Source: Spirochaetota bacterium (GTDB lineage: Bacteria; Spirochaetota; Brachyspiria; Brachyspirales; JACRPF01). Taken from it: a stretch of 64,000 bases of DNA. The stretch spans positions 304,503 to 368,502 of the forward strand of contig JACRPF010000004.1 in assembly GCA_016214035.1 (NCBI GenBank). Direction: 5' to 3'. Under the pieces are notes generated by a model that was not told the DNA's origin, ran no database searches, and saw nothing but the letters and a program-made list of their open reading frames with translations. Shown here one piece after another: positions 1-8,592 of the stretch (its first letter is position 1; every line of letters starts with the position of its first letter). The translations under genes were made by a program, and so were the position numbers.

Positions 1-1587
1 TTCTGCCTCAAGAGTGACCGCAACAAAGAGATCAAATGGATTTTTGCCAAAGACAGGACATTCACCTGGAGAAGCTTCGGTTCTTTTTCCGCGAATGATC
101 TCGGCACTAATTTTTCAGTCATGGTCTCTCCGAAAATGGTTGCCGGTGCCGATGAAGGGCGCATCGACGCGGTGCTCCTGTCGCCTGATGCGGGTTTCGT
201 CCCCTCGGGCATCTACGGCGACTCGGTGACACGTGCCGAGGATACCGGGCAGATACCCGACGCGGCGGCTACGAACAGTGTAACGATAGATTTTTCCGCG
301 GACGGCGGCGCGATAAGCCCCTGGCTTGCGTCGGCGAATATCAACAGCCCGTCGCGGCACCTTATCACCAACCGCGCCTGGGATGAGACGATGCGCGGTG
401 TTTTCGGCGGGCGCATCGTACGGGTGCAGGTTGGGCCGAGAAAGGAACCCGACGCAGCCGGTATCTGGTGGGATTTCGCCACGCTCGATGATTTCTTTTT
501 CCGCGCAACGAACGTCTGGGGTGTAAGCGCCGTCCTCTGCTCTCCGAATTACCAGATAACAGGCTGGGACAAAAAAGCACCGCCGACCGACGAGATGCTT
601 GCGAACACGGCAAAGAAGCTCGCGCAGCTTGTTGAACGGTACGGCACCGGAGCACGACCGGCGGCGGAATACTGGGAAACGGCAAACGAATGGTGGGGCG
701 GATATTGGGAGAAAAATCCCGAGGAATTCTACCGATGTTATATCTACCTCAGCGAAGTCATCCGTGCGGTAAATCCGCGGCTGAAGATAGGCGGACCCAC
801 CGACGCGTACCCCACACAGGCACGTATCGAGACCCTGGCGAAACGATATACGAATCTCGCCTTCACAAGCTGGCATATGTACGCCACCGGACGGGCTGAT
901 ACTCCCGAGGAAAAGATCTATACAATGGCTAACAATATAAAAAAATCGGCTGAACAGGCGCGGACATTAGCACGCACCCTCGGCAGGGAACTGCCGCTTA
1001 TCATCAGCGAATATCATATCAACTACAAAGCATGGGATCCGCCCGACGCGCGCTGCGCCAACGGCACCGGCGGCGTGTGGAACGCATTTGTGTTAAGCAG
1101 ACTCGCAACGACCGGCTGTCTTGCCGCTATGGTGCACGACGTCGCCCCCGGCGTCTACGGACTGTTCAGCCCGCGTGATTCGTTCAGCGCAAAACTCGGG
1201 CTCATCCCTCCGCTGCCTCCGTCGCCCGGCATCGATGACCCGGTGGCAATGCGTCCCATCGGCGCGGTGCACCGCTTCTTCGCCGACAATGTCGCCGGCG
1301 GGAAACTGGCGTCGGTAACACTGAAAGACGAATCGCCGTTCATCGATGTGCTCGCGGCTACAAGCGGCACAGGGAACCGTGTCGTCGTTGTGGTCAACGC
1401 CTCATCGGCAGTGCAGCGTTTCCTTCTTGAATCGCCGTCACTTTCAGGTTCAGGTACATATCTGCGCGCTACGAAGGACGGAGTTCAGAACGGGAGCGAT
1501 ACTTTTTTCAGAGACGGAAAAGCCGATATAACGCTGCCGCCGTATGCAGCGCTGATGATGATTGTGTTGAAAAGAGAAGTGAAATGA
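1..1587 (+). CDS. Glycoside hydrolase, clan GH-A type (GH39/GH79-like), 5' end outside window
   Basis: The reading frame is open from base 1, so the N-terminus lies outside the window; the first ATG (121) is internal. The visible 528 residues begin with the end of what looks like an accessory beta domain, followed by a catalytic TIM-barrel and a C-terminal beta domain. The likely acid/base is the Glu in YWETANEWW (about residue 230 of the visible part) and the likely nucleophile is the Glu in IISEYHI (about residue 337), the spacing expected of retaining clan GH-A enzymes. Exact family and substrate cannot be fixed; hemicellulose or pectin side chains are probable because an acetyl esterase gene overlaps its stop codon (ATGA). 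An exported location is inferred from the neighbour's signal peptide. Confidence 0.75.
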   Translation, partial: FCLKSDRNKEIKWIFAKDRTFTWRSFGSFSANDLGTNFSVMVSPKMVAGADEGRIDAVLLSPDAGFVPSGIYGDSVTRAEDTGQIPDAAATNSVTIDFSADGGAISPWLASANINSPSRHLITNRAWDETMRGVFGGRIVRVQVGPRKEPDAAGIWWDFATLDDFFFRATNVWGVSAVLCSPNYQITGWDKKAPPTDEMLANTAKKLAQLVERYGTGARPAAEYWETANEWWGGYWEKNPEEFYRCYIYLSEVIRAVNPRLKIGGPTDAYPTQARIETLAKRYTNLAFTSWHMYATGRADTPEEKIYTMANNIKKSAEQARTLARTLGRELPLIISEYHINYKAWDPPDARCANGTGGVWNAFVLSRLATTGCLAAMVHDVAPGVYGLFSPRDSFSAKLGLIPPLPPSPGIDDPVAMRPIGAVHRFFADNVAGGKLASVTLKDESPFIDVLAATSGTGNRVVVVVNASSAVQRFLLESPSLSGSGTYLRATKDGVQNGSDTFFRDGKADITLPPYAALMMIVLKREVK

Positions 1588-2882
1588 CCGCGAGAATAGA
1601 TCATGCAATGGAAACCGGTATAAATGTCGCCAAATATCTCACATGCTTTTTCATGCTCGGTACGCTGGCATTTGCAGGATCGTTCCGGTTTATGGGCTCA
1701 ACGGATAAAAATCCTATCGCCTATGAGGCCGGTGAAACGATGATCTTTACCGTACAGCTGCTTGAAGACGGCAAGCCGGTGGCGGGAAAGAATCTCACCT
1801 GGAAACGCTTCGGCGATGACGGCAGATCGAACGAGGGGAAAGCGGTATCGTCAGCCGATGAACCGCTCGTCATCACCACATCGATCGATCGGCCCGGATT
1901 CGTGCGCATCATCGTGACGGCATTCGATGAGAACGGGAAACGATTGATGAACGGCGGTAAGCCCATACCGAATTTCGACGGCGGCGCCGGTGTTGCACTC
2001 GACAAAATAGAAGGCTGGCCGGAACCCGCGGACTTCGATGCATTCTGGGCGAAACAGAAAGCGAGACTTGCCGCAGTGCCGATGCGTGCCGACATTGTTC
2101 CGGTGGAATCAGACCGCCCCGACGTTCTTCTCTTCGACATCAAAGTGGATTGCGCCGGCAAAATGCCCGTCTCCGGATACCTGAGCAGGCCCAAAGGAGC
2201 CGCACCGGGGTCGCTCCCCATCAGGATGGGATTCCAGGGCTATGGTGTTAAGGGCGCCGCAAAACCGGCCGAGTTCACGACGAACGCACTTATCTTTAAC
2301 ATCAACGCCCACGGCATTCTCAACGGACAGCCGATAGAATATTATGCACAGCTTGAAAAAACAACGCTTAAGAATTACGCATTCATTGCGGAAGAGAACA
2401 AAGCTCCGGAAACAGCCTATTTCAACGGCATGTTCCTTCGCGTAGTGCGCGCGTTGGAGTTCATCAAGTCGCAGCCGGAATGGGACGGCAAAAACATCAC
2501 CGTGAGCAGCGGCAGTCAGGGTGCATTCCAATGTCTGGCCGCCGCCGCTCTCGACCGCGATGTGACCTTCTGTAAAATACTGATGCCGTGGAGCTGCGAT
2601 CTCAGCGGCGCGGTCAAGCACGATCGCCAGCCCGGATGGCTACCGCGATGGACCAATGCACTCGGTTATTACGACGGGGCGAATCTGGCAAGGCATATCA
2701 AATGCAGCATAAGTATCGTATCAGGTCTGGGTGATTATATCTGCCCGCCGTCGACGCAGGCGGTCCTCTACAACAATATCACCGCGCCGAAAAAGATCAT
2801 TTTCCAGCAGGGCAGCACGCATGAATATCAGATGCCGGGCGGTGCACGATACACGCTCTCCAGTAAAGACTGGGTCGAATAA
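1584..2882 (+). CDS. Acetyl xylan esterase / cephalosporin-C deacetylase family (AXE1) protein, secreted
   Basis: Alpha/beta hydrolase that would remove acetyl groups from xylan or related sugars. It has an N-terminal signal-like hydrophobic stretch (about residues 15-31, ending FAGS), an Ig-like beta domain (about 40-130), then the AXE1 domain opening with DFDAFWAKQKARL. The nucleophile Ser is in VSSGSQGAFQ, the acidic residue is probably the Asp in GLGDYICPP, and the His is in GSTHEYQ, so the triad looks complete. The start codon overlaps the stop of the upstream glycosidase (ATGA), indicating translational coupling. A second ATG at 1608 also precedes the signal peptide and could be the real start. 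Confidence 0.85.
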   Translation: MTARIDHAMETGINVAKYLTCFFMLGTLAFAGSFRFMGSTDKNPIAYEAGETMIFTVQLLEDGKPVAGKNLTWKRFGDDGRSNEGKAVSSADEPLVITTSIDRPGFVRIIVTAFDENGKRLMNGGKPIPNFDGGAGVALDKIEGWPEPADFDAFWAKQKARLAAVPMRADIVPVESDRPDVLLFDIKVDCAGKMPVSGYLSRPKGAAPGSLPIRMGFQGYGVKGAAKPAEFTTNALIFNINAHGILNGQPIEYYAQLEKTTLKNYAFIAEENKAPETAYFNGMFLRVVRALEFIKSQPEWDGKNITVSSGSQGAFQCLAAAALDRDVTFCKILMPWSCDLSGAVKHDRQPGWLPRWTNALGYYDGANLARHIKCSISIVSGLGDYICPPSTQAVLYNNITAPKKIIFQQGSTHEYQMPGGARYTLSSKDWVE

Positions 2883-2889
2883 ACATTCA

Positions 2890-3645
2890 ATGCCGCGTAT
2901 CATACCCTATAAAATCTGCGATGAGCAGACATTATCACTTCATCTTTTCCAGCCGGAGTTAAAAAAGAAATGCACTCCTGTCATCGTATTCTTTCACGGC
3001 GGCGGCTGGGGCAGCGGTGCGCCTGATGTACATTACTATAATTGCGCACACTTCGCTTCACGCGGATGGACGGCAATATCGGTGCAATACCGGCTGAAGA
3101 ATCCCATCAAAGCGGTGGCTGATGCAAAATCCGCGGTGCGCTGGATACGAATTCATTCCACCGAACTTAGCATCGATCCGGAGCGGTTGGTTGTCGGAGG
3201 CTCATCAGCGGGCGGTCATCTGGCGGCGTGCACTCAGTTGGCGGTTACCGGCGACGACTCTTTGGATGACCTCAGTATCCCGGTTACCGCAGCGGCATGC
3301 ATACTTCTCAGTCCGGTGCTGGATACCGGCACAACAGGATTCGGCAACAACATGTTCGCCGGCCGCGGTGAGGAGTTCTCTCCGTTGCATCTGGTCCGCC
3401 CAGGATTGCCGCCCATGCTCGTCATGCATGGAACTGCCGACGACACCATCCCTTTCGCTCAGGCGCAATCGTTCCACGACGCGATGATTTCATCCGGAAA
3501 CCGATGCGAACTCAGGCCATATCCCGGTGGCGACCACATCTTCTGGCGAAAGGATGCACAGACACAGTCTGCAATCCTCGGAGAAATTGAACAGTTCCTC
3601 TACCCTATCTTAGCGCGGGACATAACCCGCAACCCAAAAGAATAA
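2890..3645 (+). CDS. Alpha/beta hydrolase, esterase/lipase (HSL-like), cytoplasmic
   Basis: A 251-residue esterase. The oxyanion motif HGGGW, nucleophile elbow GGSSAGGH, acidic HGTADDTIP and catalytic His in GGDHIFW are all present in the right order. No signal peptide is visible, so it probably acts in the cytoplasm on imported, acetylated or feruloylated oligosaccharides. The ATG at 2890 is 7 bases after the acetyl esterase stop, making this the third gene of a degradative operon. Upstream in-frame codons are the out-of-frame reading of the previous gene, so the earlier ATG at 2731 is rejected. Confidence 0.85.
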   Translation: MPRIIPYKICDEQTLSLHLFQPELKKKCTPVIVFFHGGGWGSGAPDVHYYNCAHFASRGWTAISVQYRLKNPIKAVADAKSAVRWIRIHSTELSIDPERLVVGGSSAGGHLAACTQLAVTGDDSLDDLSIPVTAAACILLSPVLDTGTTGFGNNMFAGRGEEFSPLHLVRPGLPPMLVMHGTADDTIPFAQAQSFHDAMISSGNRCELRPYPGGDHIFWRKDAQTQSAILGEIEQFLYPILARDITRNPKE

Positions 3646-3651
3646 AATACG

Positions 3652-5847
3652 CTATCTGCCAAGACCGAGACTGCGGTCTATCTTCGCCTTCGTCACCGAG
3701 AGTATTTCGCCGGTCTCCACGTTGACAAGTTTGAGGAAAAGCTCATACTGCTCTTTACCGCCCGCAAAAAGCTGTCCGGTGATGAGCATCTGCGCACCGA
3801 GCAGTTTCCCCACTTTCGCGGCATTCTTCTCGTCGGTAAGCCCCGTCATGGTGAGTTCAAGCTCCTTCATTATCTTCTGCAGGTCTTTTCGCTCAACCTG
3901 CGTGAACACCGTGCTCCGCGAGAGCACCAGGCTGAGCTGTTCGCCGAAATATTCCGCGTCGGCGGCGAGCGCACGATCGGCGGTGCTGAACGGCATTAAC
4001 GACACACGTACACGCCCGCGTATCGATATCGATGAGTAGTCCACGAGCTGTCCGAGCGCCATGCCGAAAAGTTTGCCCACGGTCTCATCACGTTTCTCAT
4101 CGGTCTTGGTTGCGGCGAAGAACTCATCGTCGGCGGTAAGCGGTTTGTCGGCGAGAAAGGCGAGTTCCTCCCGCGCGAACTTCATGATAACCGTCTCGAG
4201 TTTGTCAGCGGTGAAATTTGCGCCGGTGTGATGGCTCACACTCTGCGCCGCGCCGCCATCGCTGTCACCGCGTTCACCGTAGGTGAGGAATATATACTTC
4301 GCGTACGTATACTGCGCCACCTGCCTTAGTACGTATTCGCCTTCCACCGGAAGCCCGCCTGTACCGACGGTGAATATCTTGATGCCTTTACGGTTTGCGT
4401 CTACAGCCGCGTCGGCATAGGTATACTTCTGTCCGTAATCCAAATGCGAGGAAGCATCGGTGATGACAAAGGCAAGCCGGATGCCGGTCTTGTTCCACTC
4501 CATCGCGTTCACCGCATCCTTCAATGCGGACTGAAGGTCTTCAGGCTCATCGCCGCCGCCGCCGGCCTCAACCTTCGCAAGCTCCTTCTGAAATGCGTCG
4601 AGGTCCTCAGTAAGCGGTATCACTTTCGTGACATAATCGTCGCCCTGATCGCGATAAAGCACCATACCGAAACGCACCTTAGGTTTTGACCCGAGCGCCG
4701 CGATATTAAGCCGGATAATCTCGATGGTATCCTTGAGGCGCTGTATCTCCTCACCCATGCTGCCGGTGGTGTCGAATATGAAGACGATATCGAGCGGTAC
4801 GGATGCGGGGATGACGCGCGGGGCATTGAGCGCTATCGCCACATCACGTTTCCCCGCACGGTCAAAGACCGCATCCTGACGAAGCTGATCCTTGATGACT
4901 ACGGCTTTGTATGAACGGATTCCGCTGTCGTAGCGGGTCGGAAAAAAGAGAAAGCTGCCGTCGGCATAGGTGGTACCGGAAGCGAGTGTTTTGCCGTCGG
5001 CGCCGGTAACGGTCACCGCCGCATTGGGAACACTGCGTCCATTCACATCCTTCACCGAGAGCTGGATACGCTCCTGAACGCCGAGATCATAATGACGCAC
5101 GCTGTTATATTTTTCAAGAAAACCGATGAAGTAATTGAATTGTTTATTGTCGTCGGAGAAGCCCGCCTTCAGGCCCGATGCTGTCGGAGCGCTGCGCATT
5201 GCCGCCGCTTCCCGGGGCGCCTCTTCACGCATCATGCCGCCCACCCGGCCGCGACCGCTCTTCATCGCCGGTGACGTTGACGGCAGTCCCGCAAAACCGT
5301 CATCCTTGCGCTTCATCACTTCGCTTTCATTGCGTTCCACCGCAAGGGCGCCGCCTTTCGGCGCAACCCGTTTATCGGCATCGTCCGCTGCTGCCATGCC
5401 GGCCTTGGCGCTATTTGCTTTTTCAAGATACAACCGCACAAGAGACGATAAGAATGTGCGAAGTCCGTCTGACTTAAGTTCAACGATAATCACACATCCG
5501 CCGCGATCGTCCCAAACGGCATCAACTACCGTTATAGCGTTCAACGTATCCGCGGCCTTTTCACGCAGTACTTTTTCCGCGAGCGCTGCATGAGCGCCGG
5601 TACCGGATTCAGGCAATGTGGCCGCTATCCGTGATGCAATTCTAGCCCGCGCATCGGCCAGCGCCGCCTGCCGTGCAGCTTCCTTTTTCCTCCCCGGATC
5701 TTTTTCATCCGCCGGAGCGGCTCCTTTTCCGATGATGCGAAACGTATTATCATCGATCCATCCCTCGGCAGTTGCGCCGAATGCCGGCAGTGCGAAAAAT
5801 GCCGTGATAACGCAGGAAAGAATGACGGCGGGAATCCGATTGCTCAT
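3652..5847 (-). CDS. Secreted von Willebrand A protein with LPP20/FlgT-like N-terminus and CsgG-like C-terminus
   Basis: A 731-residue exported protein. Residues 1-24 form a signal peptide (ending LPAFGA). Residues 25-140 have the charged helix and strand pattern of LPP20/FlgT N-terminal domains. Residues 145-225 are low complexity, 245-340 look like a carboxypeptidase-regulatory beta domain (PNAAVTVTGADGKTL), 350-525 are a VWA domain with an intact MIDAS start (FDTTGSMGE), and 585-725 resemble CsgG/FlgO assembly proteins (ERKDLQKIMKEL, GKLLGAQMLITGQL). The start at 5847 is preceded by AGGAGA at good spacing; the frame extends further upstream without a better start. The role is unknown; a periplasmic envelope or assembly function is inferred. 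It faces the next gene divergently. Confidence 0.75.
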   Translation of the reverse strand: MSNRIPAVILSCVITAFFALPAFGATAEGWIDDNTFRIIGKGAAPADEKDPGRKKEAARQAALADARARIASRIAATLPESGTGAHAALAEKVLREKAADTLNAITVVDAVWDDRGGCVIIVELKSDGLRTFLSSLVRLYLEKANSAKAGMAAADDADKRVAPKGGALAVERNESEVMKRKDDGFAGLPSTSPAMKSGRGRVGGMMREEAPREAAAMRSAPTASGLKAGFSDDNKQFNYFIGFLEKYNSVRHYDLGVQERIQLSVKDVNGRSVPNAAVTVTGADGKTLASGTTYADGSFLFFPTRYDSGIRSYKAVVIKDQLRQDAVFDRAGKRDVAIALNAPRVIPASVPLDIVFIFDTTGSMGEEIQRLKDTIEIIRLNIAALGSKPKVRFGMVLYRDQGDDYVTKVIPLTEDLDAFQKELAKVEAGGGGDEPEDLQSALKDAVNAMEWNKTGIRLAFVITDASSHLDYGQKYTYADAAVDANRKGIKIFTVGTGGLPVEGEYVLRQVAQYTYAKYIFLTYGERGDSDGGAAQSVSHHTGANFTADKLETVIMKFAREELAFLADKPLTADDEFFAATKTDEKRDETVGKLFGMALGQLVDYSSISIRGRVRVSLMPFSTADRALAADAEYFGEQLSLVLSRSTVFTQVERKDLQKIMKELELTMTGLTDEKNAAKVGKLLGAQMLITGQLFAGGKEQYELFLKLVNVETGEILSVTKAKIDRSLGLGR

Positions 5848-6016
5848 ATGATTCTCCTTGACAGGAATGGATACCGGCAGAGGATTTTTAACCCCGGCCG
5901 GATGCTCTATATAACGTACCAAAGCATAAAAAGTAACCGCCCGCACAGTATATCGTCTGAGGCGGGGAACGCAATCTGCCGCACGGCACTCCGGAACACC
6001 GTTCTGCAAAAAACGC

Positions 6017-6044
6017 TTGACAGACGTTGCCGGTATGCTACAAT
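6017..6044 (+). promoter_or_regulatory. Sigma70-type promoter for the NuoG-like gene
   Basis: TTGACA (6017-6022), a 16-bp spacer and TACAAT (6039-6044). The predicted start near 6051 leaves about 40 nt of leader before the ATG at 6091. Confidence 0.65.
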
Positions 6045-6090
6045 CATGAAACTTTGACGGTAATCACCACGAACGAATAAAGGCGGCATC

Positions 6091-7593
6091 ATGACCGATA
6101 TAATCATCGACGATGAAACAGTATCCGTCGACGAGAAAAAGAACCTGCTTCAGGCCGTGAATGAAACGGGCAGGCATTTCATACCCCACTTCTGTTTCCA
6201 TCCCACGCTCAAAGTATCGGGCAGCTGCCGCATGTGCCTGGTCGAGATCGGAAGCATTGTGAAAGACCCGTCAGGCGCCGAATCGATACGCATGGTCCCG
6301 AAACTGCAGCCGGCCTGCAACACCGCGGTACGCGAAGGGCTCATCGTCCGCAACGAAAAAAGCGACAAGGTTCGCGAGTTCAGAAAATCACTTATTGAAT
6401 TGTACCTCACCAACCATCCGCTCGACTGCCCCGTGTGCGACAAGTCGGGCGAATGCACGCTGCAGGATTATGCGTACGAATACGGCGCCGGCAAAACACG
6501 TTATACGTTCCCGAAACGCCGCGCGCAGAAAAAGAAAATTTCCGAGAAGATAATCCGCGAACAGAACCGCTGCATCCATTGCGGACGCTGCCAGCAGTAT
6601 TTCGAGACCTATACGGGCGACACCCCGTATTTCCGCACCAACCGCGGCGGAAAGATGGAATTCGATATCTTCCCGGGACATGAATGGAGCGGCAATTATC
6701 AGGGCAACACCATCGATCTCTGCCCGGTCGGCGCACTTACCGCCGTTGACTTCCGCTTCAAGCGCCGTGTATGGTTCCTCGACAGGAAAGAATATCTCTG
6801 CCTCGGCTGCGCGAACGGATGCAACATACACATTCATACGGACAGCAAACGCCCGGTTGACGGCATTATGCGCGTTACCCCGAGACGCAACGACAAAATC
6901 AACGGATTTTTCATGTGCGACGAAGGCCGGTTCTCGCATCCGAAAACAGCGGCACCGCTCAAACGTCTCACCACGCCGCTCATCCGCGGCAGCGAAACGA
7001 CATTCGATGCGGCACTCGCGGAATGCGACCGCGTTCTGAACGCACACGCGCCGGAACGTATCGCCGCTCTGGTCTCAGCCTACGCAAGCGTTGAAGACCT
7101 CGTCGCGATGAAAAACGACCTCACCGAACGCGGCATCAAAGACATCGATTATCGTATCACCGACGCGCAAATCAGCGGGAATACCGACACCGGCGATGCA
7201 TTCCTCCTGAGCGTCGACCGCCATCCGAACTCGCTCGGCGCGGTTGAAGCCGAATGCCGCGGCAGTGTCACCGCACGCGATATGGCATCCCGTCTCGGCA
7301 CGACGTATGCTGCCGCCGTCATTGTTACCGACCCGATAGTCGACGCCGACGAAGCGCTCATCAATGCGCTTCTTGCGAAAGCATCGGACCTTATCGTTTT
7401 TGCGGCACACGAGAGCAGGCTTACGCACGCCGCTGCTGCAGCGCTTCCCATCGCGGCATTCGGCGAAATAGAAGGTACGTTCATCAATCGCACGGGTATA
7501 CCGCAGTTCGTTACGCGGGCGGTCACACCGGCACATGAAGCACCGCAGATAAAAGACCTCGTCCACCGCATGGAACGCCGACTGGCTTTTTAA
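6091..7593 (+). CDS. NuoG-like iron-sulfur protein (complex I subunit G N-terminal part), stand-alone and short
   Basis: Resembles the electron-transfer half of NADH:quinone oxidoreductase subunit G. A [2Fe-2S] ferredoxin domain (CFHPTLKVSGSCRMC, then a Cys in PACNTAV) is followed by the His-Cys3 cluster motif (HPLDCPVCDKSGEC), a CxxCxxC cluster (RCIHCGRC) with its distal partner in DLCPVGALT, and a further CLGCANGC motif at the start of the molybdopterin-like domain. At 500 residues it is well short of typical NuoG (about 700-900); the C-terminal domain is abbreviated and shows no cofactor motif I can name. No other nuo gene is nearby. It may serve a complex I encoded elsewhere or act as a separate electron carrier. 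Confidence 0.8.
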   Translation: MTDIIIDDETVSVDEKKNLLQAVNETGRHFIPHFCFHPTLKVSGSCRMCLVEIGSIVKDPSGAESIRMVPKLQPACNTAVREGLIVRNEKSDKVREFRKSLIELYLTNHPLDCPVCDKSGECTLQDYAYEYGAGKTRYTFPKRRAQKKKISEKIIREQNRCIHCGRCQQYFETYTGDTPYFRTNRGGKMEFDIFPGHEWSGNYQGNTIDLCPVGALTAVDFRFKRRVWFLDRKEYLCLGCANGCNIHIHTDSKRPVDGIMRVTPRRNDKINGFFMCDEGRFSHPKTAAPLKRLTTPLIRGSETTFDAALAECDRVLNAHAPERIAALVSAYASVEDLVAMKNDLTERGIKDIDYRITDAQISGNTDTGDAFLLSVDRHPNSLGAVEAECRGSVTARDMASRLGTTYAAAVIVTDPIVDADEALINALLAKASDLIVFAAHESRLTHAAAAALPIAAFGEIEGTFINRTGIPQFVTRAVTPAHEAPQIKDLVHRMERRLAF

Positions 7594-7595
7594 GC

Positions 7596-7612
7596 GCGGA
7601 TGTCGCATCCGC
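7596..7612 (+). other. Hairpin after the NuoG-like gene
   Basis: Perfect 7-bp inverted repeat GCGGATG/CATCCGC with a TCG loop just after the stop codon. No T-run follows, so it is not a canonical terminator; it may stabilise the mRNA 3' end. Confidence 0.4.
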
Positions 7613-7664
7613 AGAACGCGCCCCGCACGCAGCATACCGAAGTGGCACAGAACGCATCGCTTCC

Positions 7665-7693
7665 TTGACAAACGCCATAAGCGCAAATATAAT
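7665..7693 (+). promoter_or_regulatory. Perfect consensus sigma70 promoter of the diguanylate cyclase gene
   Basis: TTGACA (7665-7670), 17-bp spacer, TATAAT (7688-7693): all 12 positions match consensus. The ATG at 7702 begins 8 nt after the -10 box, so the message should be leaderless or nearly so. Confidence 0.8.
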
Positions 7694-7701
7694 CGACGCA
7701 G

Positions 7702-8592
7702 ATGATGCGATATACAAAATTGTTCGATGAACTGAAAACGATCGCCCACCCGTTCGCCATAGACCGTGTTGTGGCGCACATGGCGAAAATAGTAGAACAT
7801 GAACTCCCCGCGCAATCCGTTGATGTTTTTTTCCAGCCGCCGCAGGCAAAAGAGATAGTCTGCTGGCACCGGAAAAGTCACGGCAAGGCATATGACAACA
7901 GTCATGCCGCTGCGCTGGCGGCGTTTCACCGCGGACAGAACAGAAACAGCGGCAATCTATTCGCCTACACGCTCCGGGCGCGGGCCATCCCGTTCGGCGT
8001 CATCACCGCGCATCTGACGAAAGACCACGTCTCCGTCGACGAACGGCTGCTCATGCTCATCGATTATTACGCGCTTCTCCTCTATAGCGAAAAGCTGTCA
8101 TTCCTCGCCAACCGCGACCGGCTGACGCATTTGTACAACCGGGGATATCTCTTCCAGACGCTTGAACGCTGGGCGGAAACCGGCGACATATCGATCATCA
8201 TGATGGATATCGACCATTTCAAGCATTACAACGACCGCTACGGTCATCAGACGGGCGACATGGTGCTGCGTAAACTTGCCGTCACGCTCCGCCGGGAATT
8301 CCGCGACGCGCTCATCGGCAGATACGGCGGCGAGGAATTCCTGCTTGCATTCAAAAACGGCAATGAATCCCAGGTTGCCGCGGTGATGGAACGCATCCGC
8401 TCGCTCGTTGCCATGACCGATTTCTCGACAAAAGACTATTCGCTGCGCATCACGCTCTCACTCGGCGGCAGCATATACCGTCACGTGCGGGACGATATCA
8501 ACGACTGTATCGGCCGCGCCGACAAGGCGCTCTACGAATCCAAACACGCCGGGCGTAATCGTGCGATGATGGCTCACGAGGCAAGCGCATGA
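7702..8592 (+). CDS. Diguanylate cyclase with N-terminal GAF-like sensor
   Basis: Makes cyclic di-GMP from two GTP. Residues 1-135 look like a GAF-type sensory domain without membrane segments. The GGDEF domain (about 140-290) starts RDRLTHLYNRGYLF and has its signature as GGEEF (residues 209-213), an active variant; metal-binding DIDHFKHYND is intact. The position expected for the inhibitory RxxD site is not conserved, so feedback inhibition through that site looks absent. Two ATG codons stand in tandem (7702, 7705) and no Shine-Dalgarno sequence precedes them; a perfect promoter lies 8 nt upstream. The stop overlaps the following TPR gene (ATGA). Confidence 0.9.
   Translation: MMRYTKLFDELKTIAHPFAIDRVVAHMAKIVEHELPAQSVDVFFQPPQAKEIVCWHRKSHGKAYDNSHAAALAAFHRGQNRNSGNLFAYTLRARAIPFGVITAHLTKDHVSVDERLLMLIDYYALLLYSEKLSFLANRDRLTHLYNRGYLFQTLERWAETGDISIIMMDIDHFKHYNDRYGHQTGDMVLRKLAVTLRREFRDALIGRYGGEEFLLAFKNGNESQVAAVMERIRSLVAMTDFSTKDYSLRITLSLGGSIYRHVRDDINDCIGRADKALYESKHAGRNRAMMAHEASA

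Noticed and set aside
121..1587. ATG 121 as the start of the first glycosidase
   Set aside because: The frame is open and protein-like (WIFAKDRTFTWRSFGSF) back to base 1, and there is no signal peptide or ribosome site at 121.
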